A DNA stretch of 64,000 bases, from positions 83,501 to 147,500 of the forward strand of contig QAOA01002268.1 in the NCBI GenBank assembly GCA_003255065.1, written 5' to 3'. The stretch is from Cercis canadensis. Its lineage: Eukaryota; Streptophyta; Magnoliopsida; Fabales; Fabaceae. A program made the translations under genes and the position numbers. This document shows, piece after piece, positions 26,026-35,615 of the stretch; the first letter of the stretch is position 1; each line of letters begins with the position of its first letter. The notes below the pieces were generated by a model. It was given only the letters and a program-made list of their open reading frames with translations, had not been told where the DNA came from and made no database searches.

Positions 26026-26488
26026 AGCAATGATCACCAATGGCTCTGCTATCAAATGTAGTTGTTGGAAGCACAAAAACATATCCATAACAGAATTAGG
26101 AGAATGAAAAAATTACCAAAATCAAAGGGTTAACCTAAAGTAGAAATAACATAAAATTTGAAAATAAAATATCAGATAGCGAGACTATTCTATATGTAAC
26201 AGATTTTTATTGTGAAACTTAAACTATGCTAAAGGACTTCCTAAAAGAATAATCGGNAGCAACGATTACCAATGGCTCTGTTATCAAATGTAGTTGTTGG
26301 AAGCACAAAAGCATATCCATAACAGAATTAGGAGAATGAAAAAATTACCAAAATCAAAGGGTTAACCTAAAGTAGAAATAACATAAAATTTGAAAATAAA
26401 ATATCAGATAGTGAGACGATTCTATATGTAACAGATTTTTATTGTGAAACTTAAACTATGCTAAAGGACTTCCTAAAAGAATAATCGG
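26026..26488. repeat. 231-bp duplication around a single N; contains a minus-strand LTR/primer-site remnant
   Basis: Sequence 26026-26256 repeats at 26258-26488 on either side of the N at 26257, as at the other assembly joins. Read on the minus strand, 26041-26060 gives CATTTGATAGCAGAGCCA, close to the TTTGGTATCAGAGCCA primer-binding site of plant LTR elements, directly after an AACAACTACA end. This suggests the edge of a minus-strand LTR element. No second LTR or coding part was found. Confidence 0.45.
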
Positions 26489-26489
26489 C

Positions 26490-27434
26490 TTACGATTTTC
26501 GAACAAAAACTAAAAGAAAAGTGTGAATGAGTTGCATTCAATTCTTCAGTATTCATTGATGTTCAAAGCATGAAAAACCTTTGCTGGGAGCAGAACTGCA
26601 TAGCCAGATATATAACCAATTGCAAGTTTAAATCAAAGATCTACATAGAAATTTAAATGGAGCAACTAAAGTGTGGGAAAAATAAAAATCAAAGACTTTC
26701 AGTGAAAGCAAATCCACCATGTAAGACACATTGAGTCCCTAATCCAATATGTTGTGCTTGCTGATTTTGGTGTTTGGCTTACAGAGAGACCATGTAGTAT
26801 TTTTAGAGGAAAAATAGAAAATTCAGAGAGTAAACGTAGAAGAAAAGGACAAAAATATTTACCAACCCCACAATATATAAACGTATAAAAAGAATAAGAA
26901 GCTCTTCTAGGAAAGCATTGTCCTTGAGTAGAGAAAAAATGGCTTCCAAGATGCCTTGGGCTTGAAGAGTAGCTTCTGATCTTAGGATTTCTATTTTTCA
27001 CAAAGGCTTTTCCCATTGGTAATTCAATCTTCTTCGTGGACTACTATCAAGAGACTCTCAATTAGAAGAGAGGGAACATAGAAGCTATGCATAGAGCAAA
27101 GAGATGATAGATGATAAACTTTAAAATGTGTAGGATAAATGAAGTAAGAATCAAAGAGATGCATAGGAAAAATAAAAATTGGTACTAAAGGAATAAAAGC
27201 AAATTGTTGAAGTATGGGGAGGTTGAATAGCGGTTGAGATAAGCATATAAGAAAAATGAAATATGGCATCGAGAGGAAGATCATAGTAAATGATACATGG
27301 GAAAAAGAAGAGATGGCATGGGAAGAGAAGAGAAGAAATGGTGAACTAAAATAATTACATGTGTAGTCAGAAGATAAAGATAATAAAATGATATGTGTAG
27401 ACTAAAATGAGTGAAGAAAGAAGTTTTGGATGGA
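26490..27434. other. Unassigned DNA, possibly LTR-derived
   Basis: It lies between the primer-site-like remnant and the TRIM and may be partly LTR of the former. No coding sequence was supported. Confidence 0.3.
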
Positions 27435-27439
27435 AAAAA

Positions 27440-28133
27440 TGTTGGGGAGAATCCATCGTGTGGGCTTGAGAGCACGTGTGGCGTAGCATACTTGAATTAG
27501 CACCAACTTGACCCAAAAACTTAAGCTCATAAGTCTTGGGCCAATCCGAGGATTATATACGACACTCATTCATTTTTTTTTACCCAATGTGTGACTTCTT
27601 TAAATCATATTATTAACATTCACACCACTCACATGTGCATTCTTAACAATCTCCCCCTCACATGTGAATATCCACAACTTTCCCTTAATGGGAGGCCGTC
27701 ACATGCTTTATTTTGCAGAAACCCATATTCACTCTACTCATTTGTGGTTATCTACGAGAATACCACCAAATAAGAGGACATGCACTCATCTTCCATGGGA
27801 ACCCAATTCTACACCTAGGAACACATCTACATGGAAACCACTCTGCAACTCGAGAATACCTGAGGAGGCCCATTTGCACTCTTACTCCATGGAGGCCCAT
27901 TCTTGCTCCTTTCTCTTATACCAGTTGTTGGGGAGAATCCATCATGTGGGCCCGTGAGCACGTGTGGCATATCATACTTGAATTAGCACCAACTTGACCC
28001 AAAAGCTTAAGCTCATGAGTCTTGGTTCAATCTAAGTATTATATATCACACTCCTTCATCTTTTCTACCCAATGGGGGATTTTTTTAAATCATATTATTG
28101 ACACTCACACCACTCCCATATGCATTCTTAACA
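27440..28133 (-). mobile_element. TRIM (miniature LTR retrotransposon), minus strand
   Basis: Two direct repeats of 209 and 208 bp (27440-27648 and 27926-28133) both read TGTTGGGGAGAATCC at the left and TTCTTAACA at the right. On the minus strand each LTR is TGTTAAGAATGC...CCCCAACA. Just inside the minus-strand 5' LTR is ACTGGTATAAGAG, close to the Met-tRNA primer site; just before the other LTR is GAGGGGGAGAT, a polypurine tract. A 5-bp AAAAA flank is present on both sides. The interior is about 277 bp with no gag or pol. These are the features of a terminal-repeat retrotransposon in miniature, moved by another element's proteins. The LTRs differ at roughly 10% of sites, so the insertion is old. 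Confidence 0.85.
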
Positions 28134-28639
28134 AAAAATGAAAAAAAAATTAAAGCATCATTGAATAACACATGAAAAAAAATTATTGCAGTATCTCCTA
28201 CAACTCTTCTACTTTATAATTTATAGAGTTATAAATTCAATTAATCCATTGGGTCTACCTTCTAAAGATTAGGTATATGAAGAATAAGGCTAATATGGAA
28301 TTAGATAGAAATTTTAAGATTACTTCAATGAAAGAAGTTTCAATAAAAATGAAAGATTCCTTTTCTTTTCATTCTCATGATTAGGTTCCTTTTCTTTTTA
28401 GAAAATTATTGCTCAGAGAATTGGCTAGGAATGTAAAAAATTAAAACATTTTATGTTGATATTATTGTTAAGGTTGATCTATTTTTGTTAGATAAGTTCT
28501 TATTTTCAATAAATTTTGCAAGTGATCTTCAACATGTTGTGGCTATGCATTTCCTCAAAAGCATTATCATTAGCATTATTAGCAATTATTATCATATCCA
28601 AATATAGAGACTTTGATATGGAAATGTTTGTGTTTTAGA

Positions 28640-29660
28640 TAAGATCTCTAAGGTGCCACTTGCTTAGTATGGTAATATTCAATACATGATTGTGTGGAGA
28701 AATACAACAGCTGGAGTTTATACAGCAAAAGCTAAGTATGATTGGTTAATATCTAGGAAAAAAAATCATATGGATACCCAAAGGTGGAACTGGGTGTTGA
28801 GGTTTACAGCTCCAAAAAAATTAAAGTTTTTTTGTGGCTAATCCTTCGTGATGTCATACCCACAAATTGGTTTCGTGCTCGCAAACACCTTAGTCAAAAT
28901 TTCTTATGCAAGATGTGCAAGTCTAATATAGAAAAAATAATGCATTATCTTAGGGGTTGCTTTAAATTACATCTATTTGGGTTTTGGTGCAGATGGTAGA
29001 TTCTGGGAACAAGATTTGAATGCTTGGTTTTATAGAAATGGAAATACAGGAAAGGAGATAATGAAGTCGCACATTCTCTTCTATTGCACGTTGTGGTGGA
29101 TATGGAGAACACACAATGAAGATGTTTTTGAAGGGCATACTACTCTGTTGATGGTGAGTGTTAATAAGATACAGGCGATGGTTTAACTTGTAGTAAAGTT
29201 TTTTTAGAAAAATGAAAAAGCAGGAAAGAGAGGTGCGATGGATACATTGGCAGTCTTTAAGTATAGAGATCATTAAGCTAAATGTGGATATTGGTAGTTT
29301 TGGGAACCTAGGGAGATTAGGTTTTGGAGGGGTTATTTGAGATCATCAAGGGGGTGGCTTAGTGGATTATGTAGCTCTATAAGCGTGGGTACCAATTTGA
29401 AAGCTTAATTTTTTTGCAACAAGACATGGTTTGATATTTTCTTGGGATAAATGCATCAGAAAACCATGTGTGAATTAGATTCCCAAGTGGCCGTGCACTT
29501 GTTAGATTTTGCTGATGTGAGCTTTCATTGTATGGGTGTATTATCAATGATATAAGACATTAGCTTAAAAGGAGTTGGGAGGTGAAAGTAATTCATGTGT
29601 TAAGACTGGAGTACCAAGGAGCTGATTCACATATGTTAATTGCAATTTACAAGCATATGG
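28640..29660 (+). mobile_element. LINE fragment: zinc-binding and RNase H parts of ORF2
   Basis: The translation around 28690-28980 matches the C-terminal zinc-binding region of plant LINE reverse transcriptases: a TAGVYTAKAKYDWL segment, then APKKLKFFLWLILRDVIPT, then a C-x2-C-x8-H-x4-C cluster (CKMC...H...C). Further on, at about 29270-29370, KLNVDIGSFGN and FGGVI...DHQGGG correspond to the start of a plant LINE RNase H domain. Stops and frame changes interrupt the fragment, and the endonuclease and polymerase core are missing, as in a 5'-truncated or degraded copy. No poly-A tail or target duplication was found. Confidence 0.7.
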
Positions 29661-30271
29661 TTTTGTTCATGTTTAAAAACATTTTGCATTGCTTAAATTG
29701 TGAAATTATAAGAACATTGTATAAAGAAAATTTGAGTACTTAATATTTTGATGACTCTGAAAACAAAATTTCTTTGAAATTACAGAGACATTGTAAAAGC
29801 ACAATCTTTGTACTAATATACTATAGGAATCTATTGAACTCAACTCTTACAACAAGGAACATAAACCTAAGTCATCCATAAAATAAGAAACTAAATGTAA
29901 GTACTACAAATAAAAGTACATTAACAAACTATCATTAAGGATTAAGGATCCTCAATAAAAAAAATTAAATTAAATTTTCTATGAGTGCATGAAGTTATTT
30001 GATTAAAAAGATGAGTTGTTGATTATTTCTTTATTTTAGACACAAGTTTCTTTTTCAGTGATATTTTATTATAATTTCCAATCATTTGCTATGGAGTCAT
30101 CTTATGAGAAGTCTTTTTCTTTTTTTGGCCTTAGATAATTTTATTAAAAAAGAATGCCTATTAGTAGCAAAAGCTATAAATTAGGTCTCAAGGTTACAAA
30201 GATTTTATATTTTTTTTTGGCCTTCAAGGGTACAAAGATGATATTGGCATACCAATTAAGAATACTACTTA
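29661..30271. other. Unassigned intergenic DNA
   Basis: AT-rich, no gene or termini recognised. Confidence 0.4.
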
Positions 30272-30279
30272 CTACAAAT

Positions 30280-31092
30280 CTAGGTTGCACCGGTACGCCG
30301 TTTGGTGGGACGTACCCGTTTCAGGTACACCTCCAAAATGTGATACGCGTCTCGGACGCCGAAACGCTAACTTTTTTTTTTCCCTCTTCTTCTTCACTTC
30401 GAAAAGCATTGCCATGGCTAAGAGAGAGACACGGAGCGAGGGAGGGAGGGAAGGGGGGAGGGAGAAAAGAAAAATAAAGATTTCTGAGTACAAATCTGAA
30501 CGAAGAAACCCAAAACAAAGATAACACATCAAAGAACAAAAGGAAAAAGGAAACGAAAACGAAACAGCTGGTAAGTTCTGCAATGAGAGATTTAGCTAGA
30601 CCTTGAAATCACAGAGCTAGAAGCACGACTCGTAAAATGCTCATCTAGTGGTGGTGGAGGAGAAATGGTTGGGCTTTCTCCTTGCTTAGCTCAGTTTCAT
30701 TCTTTCTCCCTCGATTCTTTCTCTGTATCGTCTCTTCCTCTACTAGGAGCTATGTTTCCATTTCTTTCTCTGACTCTTCCATTCCACCCATTCTACTAGT
30801 TTCTTCTCTTTTTATTTTATGTTTATATTATTTTAATTATTGAATTGGACATTTTAAGTGATAAGCCCATTTATATGGGCTGAACAAAAGTGGAACTATT
30901 TGTTAAACATGTATATTTTTTATTAATTGAATTAGAGTCATTTTAATTTTTAAGGCACATTTATATTGGTTAAATATAAGTTAAATTTAAAGATTAATGT
31001 ATTATATATATATATATGATGTGGCGTACCCGTACCTTTATTTTTTTTAAAATGCCGTATCGACGTTTTGTACCGGTACCCGTACAACATAG
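30280..31092. mobile_element. Short hAT-type transposon (813 bp)
   Basis: Ends CTAGGTTGCACCGGTACG and, read inward from the right, CTATGTTGTACGGGTACC form an imperfect inverted repeat. The 8-bp flanks are CTACAAAT (30272-30279) and TTACAAAT (31093-31100). Subterminal DNA carries repeated GTACCCGTAC-like words on both sides. There is no transposase, so it is a non-autonomous element. An intronless leader-like region with a G-run tract is inside. Confidence 0.75.
30440..30462 (+). other. Potential G-quadruplex motif
   Basis: Five runs of three or more G (30440-30442, 30444-30446, 30448-30450, 30453-30458, 30460-30462) are separated by one- or two-base A loops. This satisfies the usual G3+N1-7 rule with very short loops, which favours a stable fold. 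Confidence 0.6.
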
Positions 31093-31127
31093 TTACAAAT
31101 AGACAAATTGAAACTACTGTAACAATG

Positions 31128-31757
31128 AATTAAGTATTTATGACACTAATTATTCATTTTTAAAAGAAAATTATCAATGGTAATCAAATAATTAGGATAT
31201 GACATTTATTATAAATAGGAAATGAAGCATTACAAGTCCATTTTAAAGATAAACAAAGGGGACAATCTAATTTTGGGCAGTTGATTTTTGGGATAGGTTG
31301 AGAATGAGAACCAAATTATTTTACTAACAATTGTGGGTCAATACTTTATCAATAAAAATATTAGTATGTTTATGTAGGTAATCAATATAGGAAACTACTT
31401 CTTATCGATGACGAAATTTGGAATTCTCTTTTCTATGTTTGATATAAAAAATAGTATAATATAAGATACTCTTGTGATATATATTAATAAAGAAAAATGG
31501 ATAAGGTGGGGGGTATAAATAAATACAATTGTTAGTAACATGACCTAAATTTGAAAGAAGTTTGGTTTGGTACTTTGGTCGTTTACTTAACATAGGAGCG
31601 TTAGGAATGTGGAGGTCCAAAAGATGTAATTCACAACAAGATATAGTGTAGTGTGCACATAGGTTATAAAGATATGTTATTAAAGAATACGATAATGAAT
31701 GGTGCTTATCCTAAACAACATATAGTGTATACTTGCTACTTTCCTCATACTCAAAGT
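31128..31757. repeat. 630-bp direct copy, left
   Basis: This block matches 33620-34249 at about 99% (around seven substitutions by eye) with no length change. It stops exactly at the N gap. Confidence 0.9.
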
Positions 31758-32150
31758 NNNNNNNNNNNNNNNNNNNNNNNNNNNNNNNNNNNNNNNNNNN
31801 NNNNNNNNNNNNNNNNNNNNNNNNNNNNNNNNNNNNNNNNNNNNNNNNNNNNNNNNNNNNNNNNNNNNNNNNNNNNNNNNNNNNNNNNNNNNNNNNNNNN
31901 NNNNNNNNNNNNNNNNNNNNNNNNNNNNNNNNNNNNNNNNNNNNNNNNNNNNNNNNNNNNNNNNNNNNNNNNNNNNNNNNNNNNNNNNNNNNNNNNNNNN
32001 NNNNNNNNNNNNNNNNNNNNNNNNNNNNNNNNNNNNNNNNNNNNNNNNNNNNNNNNNNNNNNNNNNNNNNNNNNNNNNNNNNNNNNNNNNNNNNNNNNNN
32101 NNNNNNNNNNNNNNNNNNNNNNNNNNNNNNNNNNNNNNNNNNNNNNNNNN
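31758..32150. other. Sequence gap (393 N)
   Basis: Undetermined bases. By its position the gap should hold the left end of the Mutator-like element. Confidence 0.95.
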
Positions 32151-33619
32151 CTCACTCTCATCTCTCTCTCTCCTCCATCTCCCTCTCACTCTCATCTCTT
32201 TCTCTCCCCACCAATCTCTTTCTTCTCTCACTTTCATCTCTCTCTCACAGTGCTAACAAGCTGGGCTCTGTTTATGGTTCTATGAAAAATCTAGCTTCAG
32301 CTGATGGTTTGTGTGAGGGTGGTTCCGTGAGGGTAAGTGAGGAAGAAGGAAAAAATAGCATGAAAAGTGAGGGTGAAGAGGATAATGAAGACAACGGTGG
32401 CAAAGTGCAGAGACAAGTGAGAATGAGAATAAGGGCGGGGAGATATGTGTAGTATGATCCCGAGTTGTATGACTCAGTGAGTTATGTGTACCCCGAGTTA
32501 TGTGACTCAGCCATGCATGAGAGAAAATGGAAGGAGGTGGGAAAAAAGGTGTCTTTGAGGATGTGGATGAGAGAAAACTGGATGTGAGCTTAAAGGACAG
32601 AGGTGGGGATTATGATGATGATGATGAGGAGGAGGAGGAAGTGCAGTTCAGAAAAGGGTTGGGGAAAAGAATGGATGATGGGTCTACTATGGTGGGCAGC
32701 AGTGATGTTCCTGTCGTTCAAGGTGCCCAACAGCAAAAGTTTGTTCACCCTGTGGCAACTATGTATAGTTCAGTCCTCTCACTCTTGTGGCACTCGTCCC
32801 CAAAGACGCTGCACTATTCTTCGCCGGAGCCATCATCGGTGTTGCTGCTAAAATCCTCACGGCGTCGTTCAACTGTATCAGACTTCTTATGTAGGTTCTC
32901 TTTCACACACTTTACTTATAATACTGTTACATTTCTTCTCCTTGGCCAACTTCTCTCTAATACTGTTACATTTCCCTCAGCTTTCTCGGTTGAGGACATA
33001 TTTGTATTGCGATGAATGTGTGGGTATGACAGAAGATACTAGAATCATGTATGCATTATGAGTTTATGTGCTTGCAAACTCATGGAGTGCAAGTTGGGTA
33101 AGAAAGTGGTAAGAAGGCAATCGGTTCCATTGAGGTATTTCATCATTCCATCTCCCCTGTTTGACTTGTTTCCTGTAATTTATTGTGCATTGAAATCTGG
33201 GTAGTCCAAAGTATGTTGAGTGAAGGAGAGCGAGAGATTAGAGTGAGGGAGAGTGGTGGAGAGAGAGAGATGAGAGTGAGAGGGAGTGGAGGAGAGAGAG
33301 AGATGAGAGTGAGAGGGAGATGGCAGAAAGAAAGAGAGATGAGAGTGAGAGGGAGAGACAGGGAAGAGAGAGAGAGATAAATGAGAGAGGAGGGATTTTT
33401 TTTAAATTTTTTAATGTGCCACGTCAGCACATAACAGACACGTCAGCACTTAACGTGCCACGTGGACTTTTCTGTTAAGTCCAATTAACGGACATAAGCG
33501 GAGGACGAAAATGACCGACGGAACAATCTTCCAAGGACTAAAGTGTCGGTGAAAATCTTTGGAGGACTAAACTGTCACCGAACCTATCTTTCGAGGACCA
33601 AATAGGGGTTTTACTCTTA
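32151..33619 (+). mobile_element. Probable Pack-MULE (Mutator-like element), left end in the gap
   Basis: A C/T-rich block at 32151-32245 is the inverse of a G/A-rich block at 33225-33390; both carry the unit GAGATGAGAGTGAGAGGGAG or its complement, as expected for arms of a long terminal inverted repeat. The right end, after TGCCACGTCAGC and GGACCAAATAGGGGTTTTACT, stops exactly where the 630-bp host copy begins (AATTAAGTA). Mutator-like elements have long inverted ends and 9-bp duplications. The interior (32250-33220) holds acidic frames and a host-gene fragment, and no MURA transposase. The simple-repeat nature of the arms and the missing left end keep this below certainty. Confidence 0.6.
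32790..32891 (+). pseudogene. Fragment of a plastid ADP,ATP carrier (mitochondrial carrier family)
   Basis: One frame reads ALVPKDAALFFAGAIIGVA followed by AKILTASFNCIRLLM. It resembles the start of the first carrier repeat of plant thylakoid/envelope ADP,ATP carriers, where the order is PKDAALFxAG, AAAK, TAPLDRIKLLMQ. The Px[DE]xx[RK] signature of the carrier family is lost (SFNCIR), and a stop follows LLM. It is therefore a dead piece of about 34 codons, captured within the Mutator-like element. The parent gene would be elsewhere in the genome. Confidence 0.6.
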
Positions 33620-34249
33620 AATTAAGTATTTATGACACTAATTATTCATTTTTAAAAGAAAATTATCAATGGTAATCAAATAATTGGGATATGACATTTA
33701 TTATAAATAGGAAATGAAGCATTACAAGTCCATTTTAAAGATAAACAAAGGGGACAATCTAATTTTGGGCAGTTGATTTTTGGGATAGGTTGAGAATGAG
33801 AACCAAATTATTTTACTAACAATTGTGGGTCAATACTTTATCAATAAAAATATTAGTATGTTTATGTAGGTAATCAATATAGGAAACTACTTCTTATCGA
33901 TGACGAAATTTGGAATTCTCTTTTCTATGTTTGATATAAAAAATAGTATAATATAAGATACTCTTGTGCTATATATTAATAAAGAAAAATGGATAAGGTG
34001 GGGGGTATAAATAAATACAATTGTTAGTAACATGACCTAAATTTGAAATAAGTTTGGTTTGGTACTTTGGTCGTTTACTTATCATAGGAGCGTTAGGAAT
34101 GTGGAGGTCCAAAAGACGTAATTCACAACAAGATATAGTGTAGTGTGCACATAGGTTATAAATATATGTTATTAAAGAATACGATAATGAATGGTGCTTA
34201 TCCTAAACAACATATAGTGTATACTTGCTACTTTCCTCATACTCAAAGT
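33620..34249. repeat. 630-bp direct copy, right
   Basis: Partner of 31128-31757. It begins directly at the right end of the Mutator-like element and continues past the copied part into unique DNA at 34250. Confidence 0.9.
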
Positions 34250-34704
34250 GACTTTGTATATTTCAAGTCATTAGGAATAGCAATGTTGCAATTTCAGGAT
34301 CAGTCAAAAATCATGTGAACTTAGAGAAAGAAGCTGACATTCATAGTTCAAATTATATACTATAGATTTTTTTAGTATATAGTATTATTTTATTCTGCAT
34401 TTGTTTAATACCCTTTCAAATGTATTATGGATTCATGATTGATACTTTTAATGTATTGCATCTATTATTCAAAATAGGAAATCCATAATTGGTATATTAG
34501 ATCACATAGATTTATATAATTTATGCTTCTATGATTACTTAAATTCCAACTCACATCCTGTTGCTTTGGGCCCGTGCCCCGTTGCATGGCGTCCTACACT
34601 TCGGCACGAGAATAGTAATAGTATATATAAATAGACTAACCAAATAACTCAAATATATTTTAGTAATTTCACAATTGTCAAATGCCTAATTGTCTTCTTG
34701 TCAA
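34250..34704. other. Unassigned intergenic DNA
   Basis: No gene seen. A GC-rich stretch near 34569-34610 could fold through CGTGCC/GGCACG, but its identity is unclear. Confidence 0.4.
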
Positions 34705-34915
34705 AACTTTTGGGTTTGACATTGGACCCGGATCCAATCATGTGATTTGAGTCATGTTGCTTAGATTTGAACCATACATTCCATTAAAGCTCATATGAAC
34801 CATTAAAACACATTAATATTTAATGGTTGAGATAAACTTTAATAGAATATATGACTCAAATCTGAGCCACATAACTTAAGTCACATGACCAAATCTAAAT
34901 CCGATTGACATTAGA
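34705..34915. repeat. Foldback MITE, about 210 bp
   Basis: The left half (TGACATTGGACC, CATGTGATTTGAGTCATG, AGATTTGA, CATTCCATTAAAG) returns inverted in the right half (CTTTAATAGAATAT, TCAAATCT, CATAACTTAAGTCACATG, GATTGACATTA). The whole unit would form a hairpin with its centre near 34815. No target duplication was fixed. Confidence 0.6.
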
Positions 34916-35313
34916 GCTTTTTCTTTTTTTAAAAAAAAATAAAAAATTGTTTAGATAATTGACTGGCTTCAGTATACACTCTAGCGTAGAAAGTTATCCG
35001 GAACCCTTCATTTTGGAGACAATTCGACAAACAAACATCCGAGTCTGCGTCATACCCTGAACAAAAATATTATACTATGTGCTTTAAGCAATTCCATTAT
35101 GACAACGCAATCATTGTCTATATTTCTTCAATCCTATCTTCCCTCGAAACATCTACGCCTAGCAGCTCAGAGCTTTCAGGTCCCTTCTCTCTTTCTATCT
35201 CGTTTGTCATTCTTTTGGTTTTGTGTTTGGTCGCTGGGAAAATTCAGTAGAAATTTTGTTGTTAGATTATCAATTTGATTGTCTAATTGCATACTCTGTT
35301 GTTGAATTTTCAT

Positions 35314-35615
35314 TCAATTACTTGTTTGGGTAGCTAATTGAAAGATTCGTCTTCCTCTATAGCTAAACACTGACACCAATGGGGAATTCGCCTTCTCTGC
35401 TAACTCAATATGATATTGAAGATGTCCAAGAACATTGCAATAACTTATGTGGGTTTTTTTTTTNTCAATTACTTGTTTGGGTAGCTAATTGAAAGATTCG
35501 TCTTCCTCTATAGCTAAACACTGACACCAATGGGGAATTCGCCTTCTCTGCTAACTCAATATGATATTGAAGATGTCCAAGAACACTGCAATAACTTATG
35601 TGGGTTTTTTTTTTC
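35314..35615 (+). repeat. 150-bp duplication of the EF-hand gene's first exon around a single N
   Basis: 35314-35463 repeats at 35465-35615 with the N at 35464 between. Both copies contain the ATG, all 70 coding bases and the T|GTGGGT donor, differing by about one base. The pattern matches the other single-N joins in the window, so this is most likely an unmerged contig overlap. Confidence 0.85.

Noticed and set aside
30154-30583. Several overlapping 70-107 codon frames around the G-run of the 30.3 kb hAT element
   Set aside because: They overlap on both strands and consist of simple S/F/R/E-rich sequence arising from the purine/pyrimidine tract.
33143-33430. Serine/leucine-rich frame over the GA repeat
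   Set aside because: Product of the repetitive arm of the Mutator-like element, not a gene.
18206-34617. Possible Helitron: a TC...TATATATA start near 18206 and a GC-rich hairpin near 34569-34610
   Set aside because: The start word is common in AT-rich DNA, the hairpin is imperfect, no clear CTAG-type end follows, and no Rep/helicase or RPA sequence was found. The span would also have to include many unrelated insertions.
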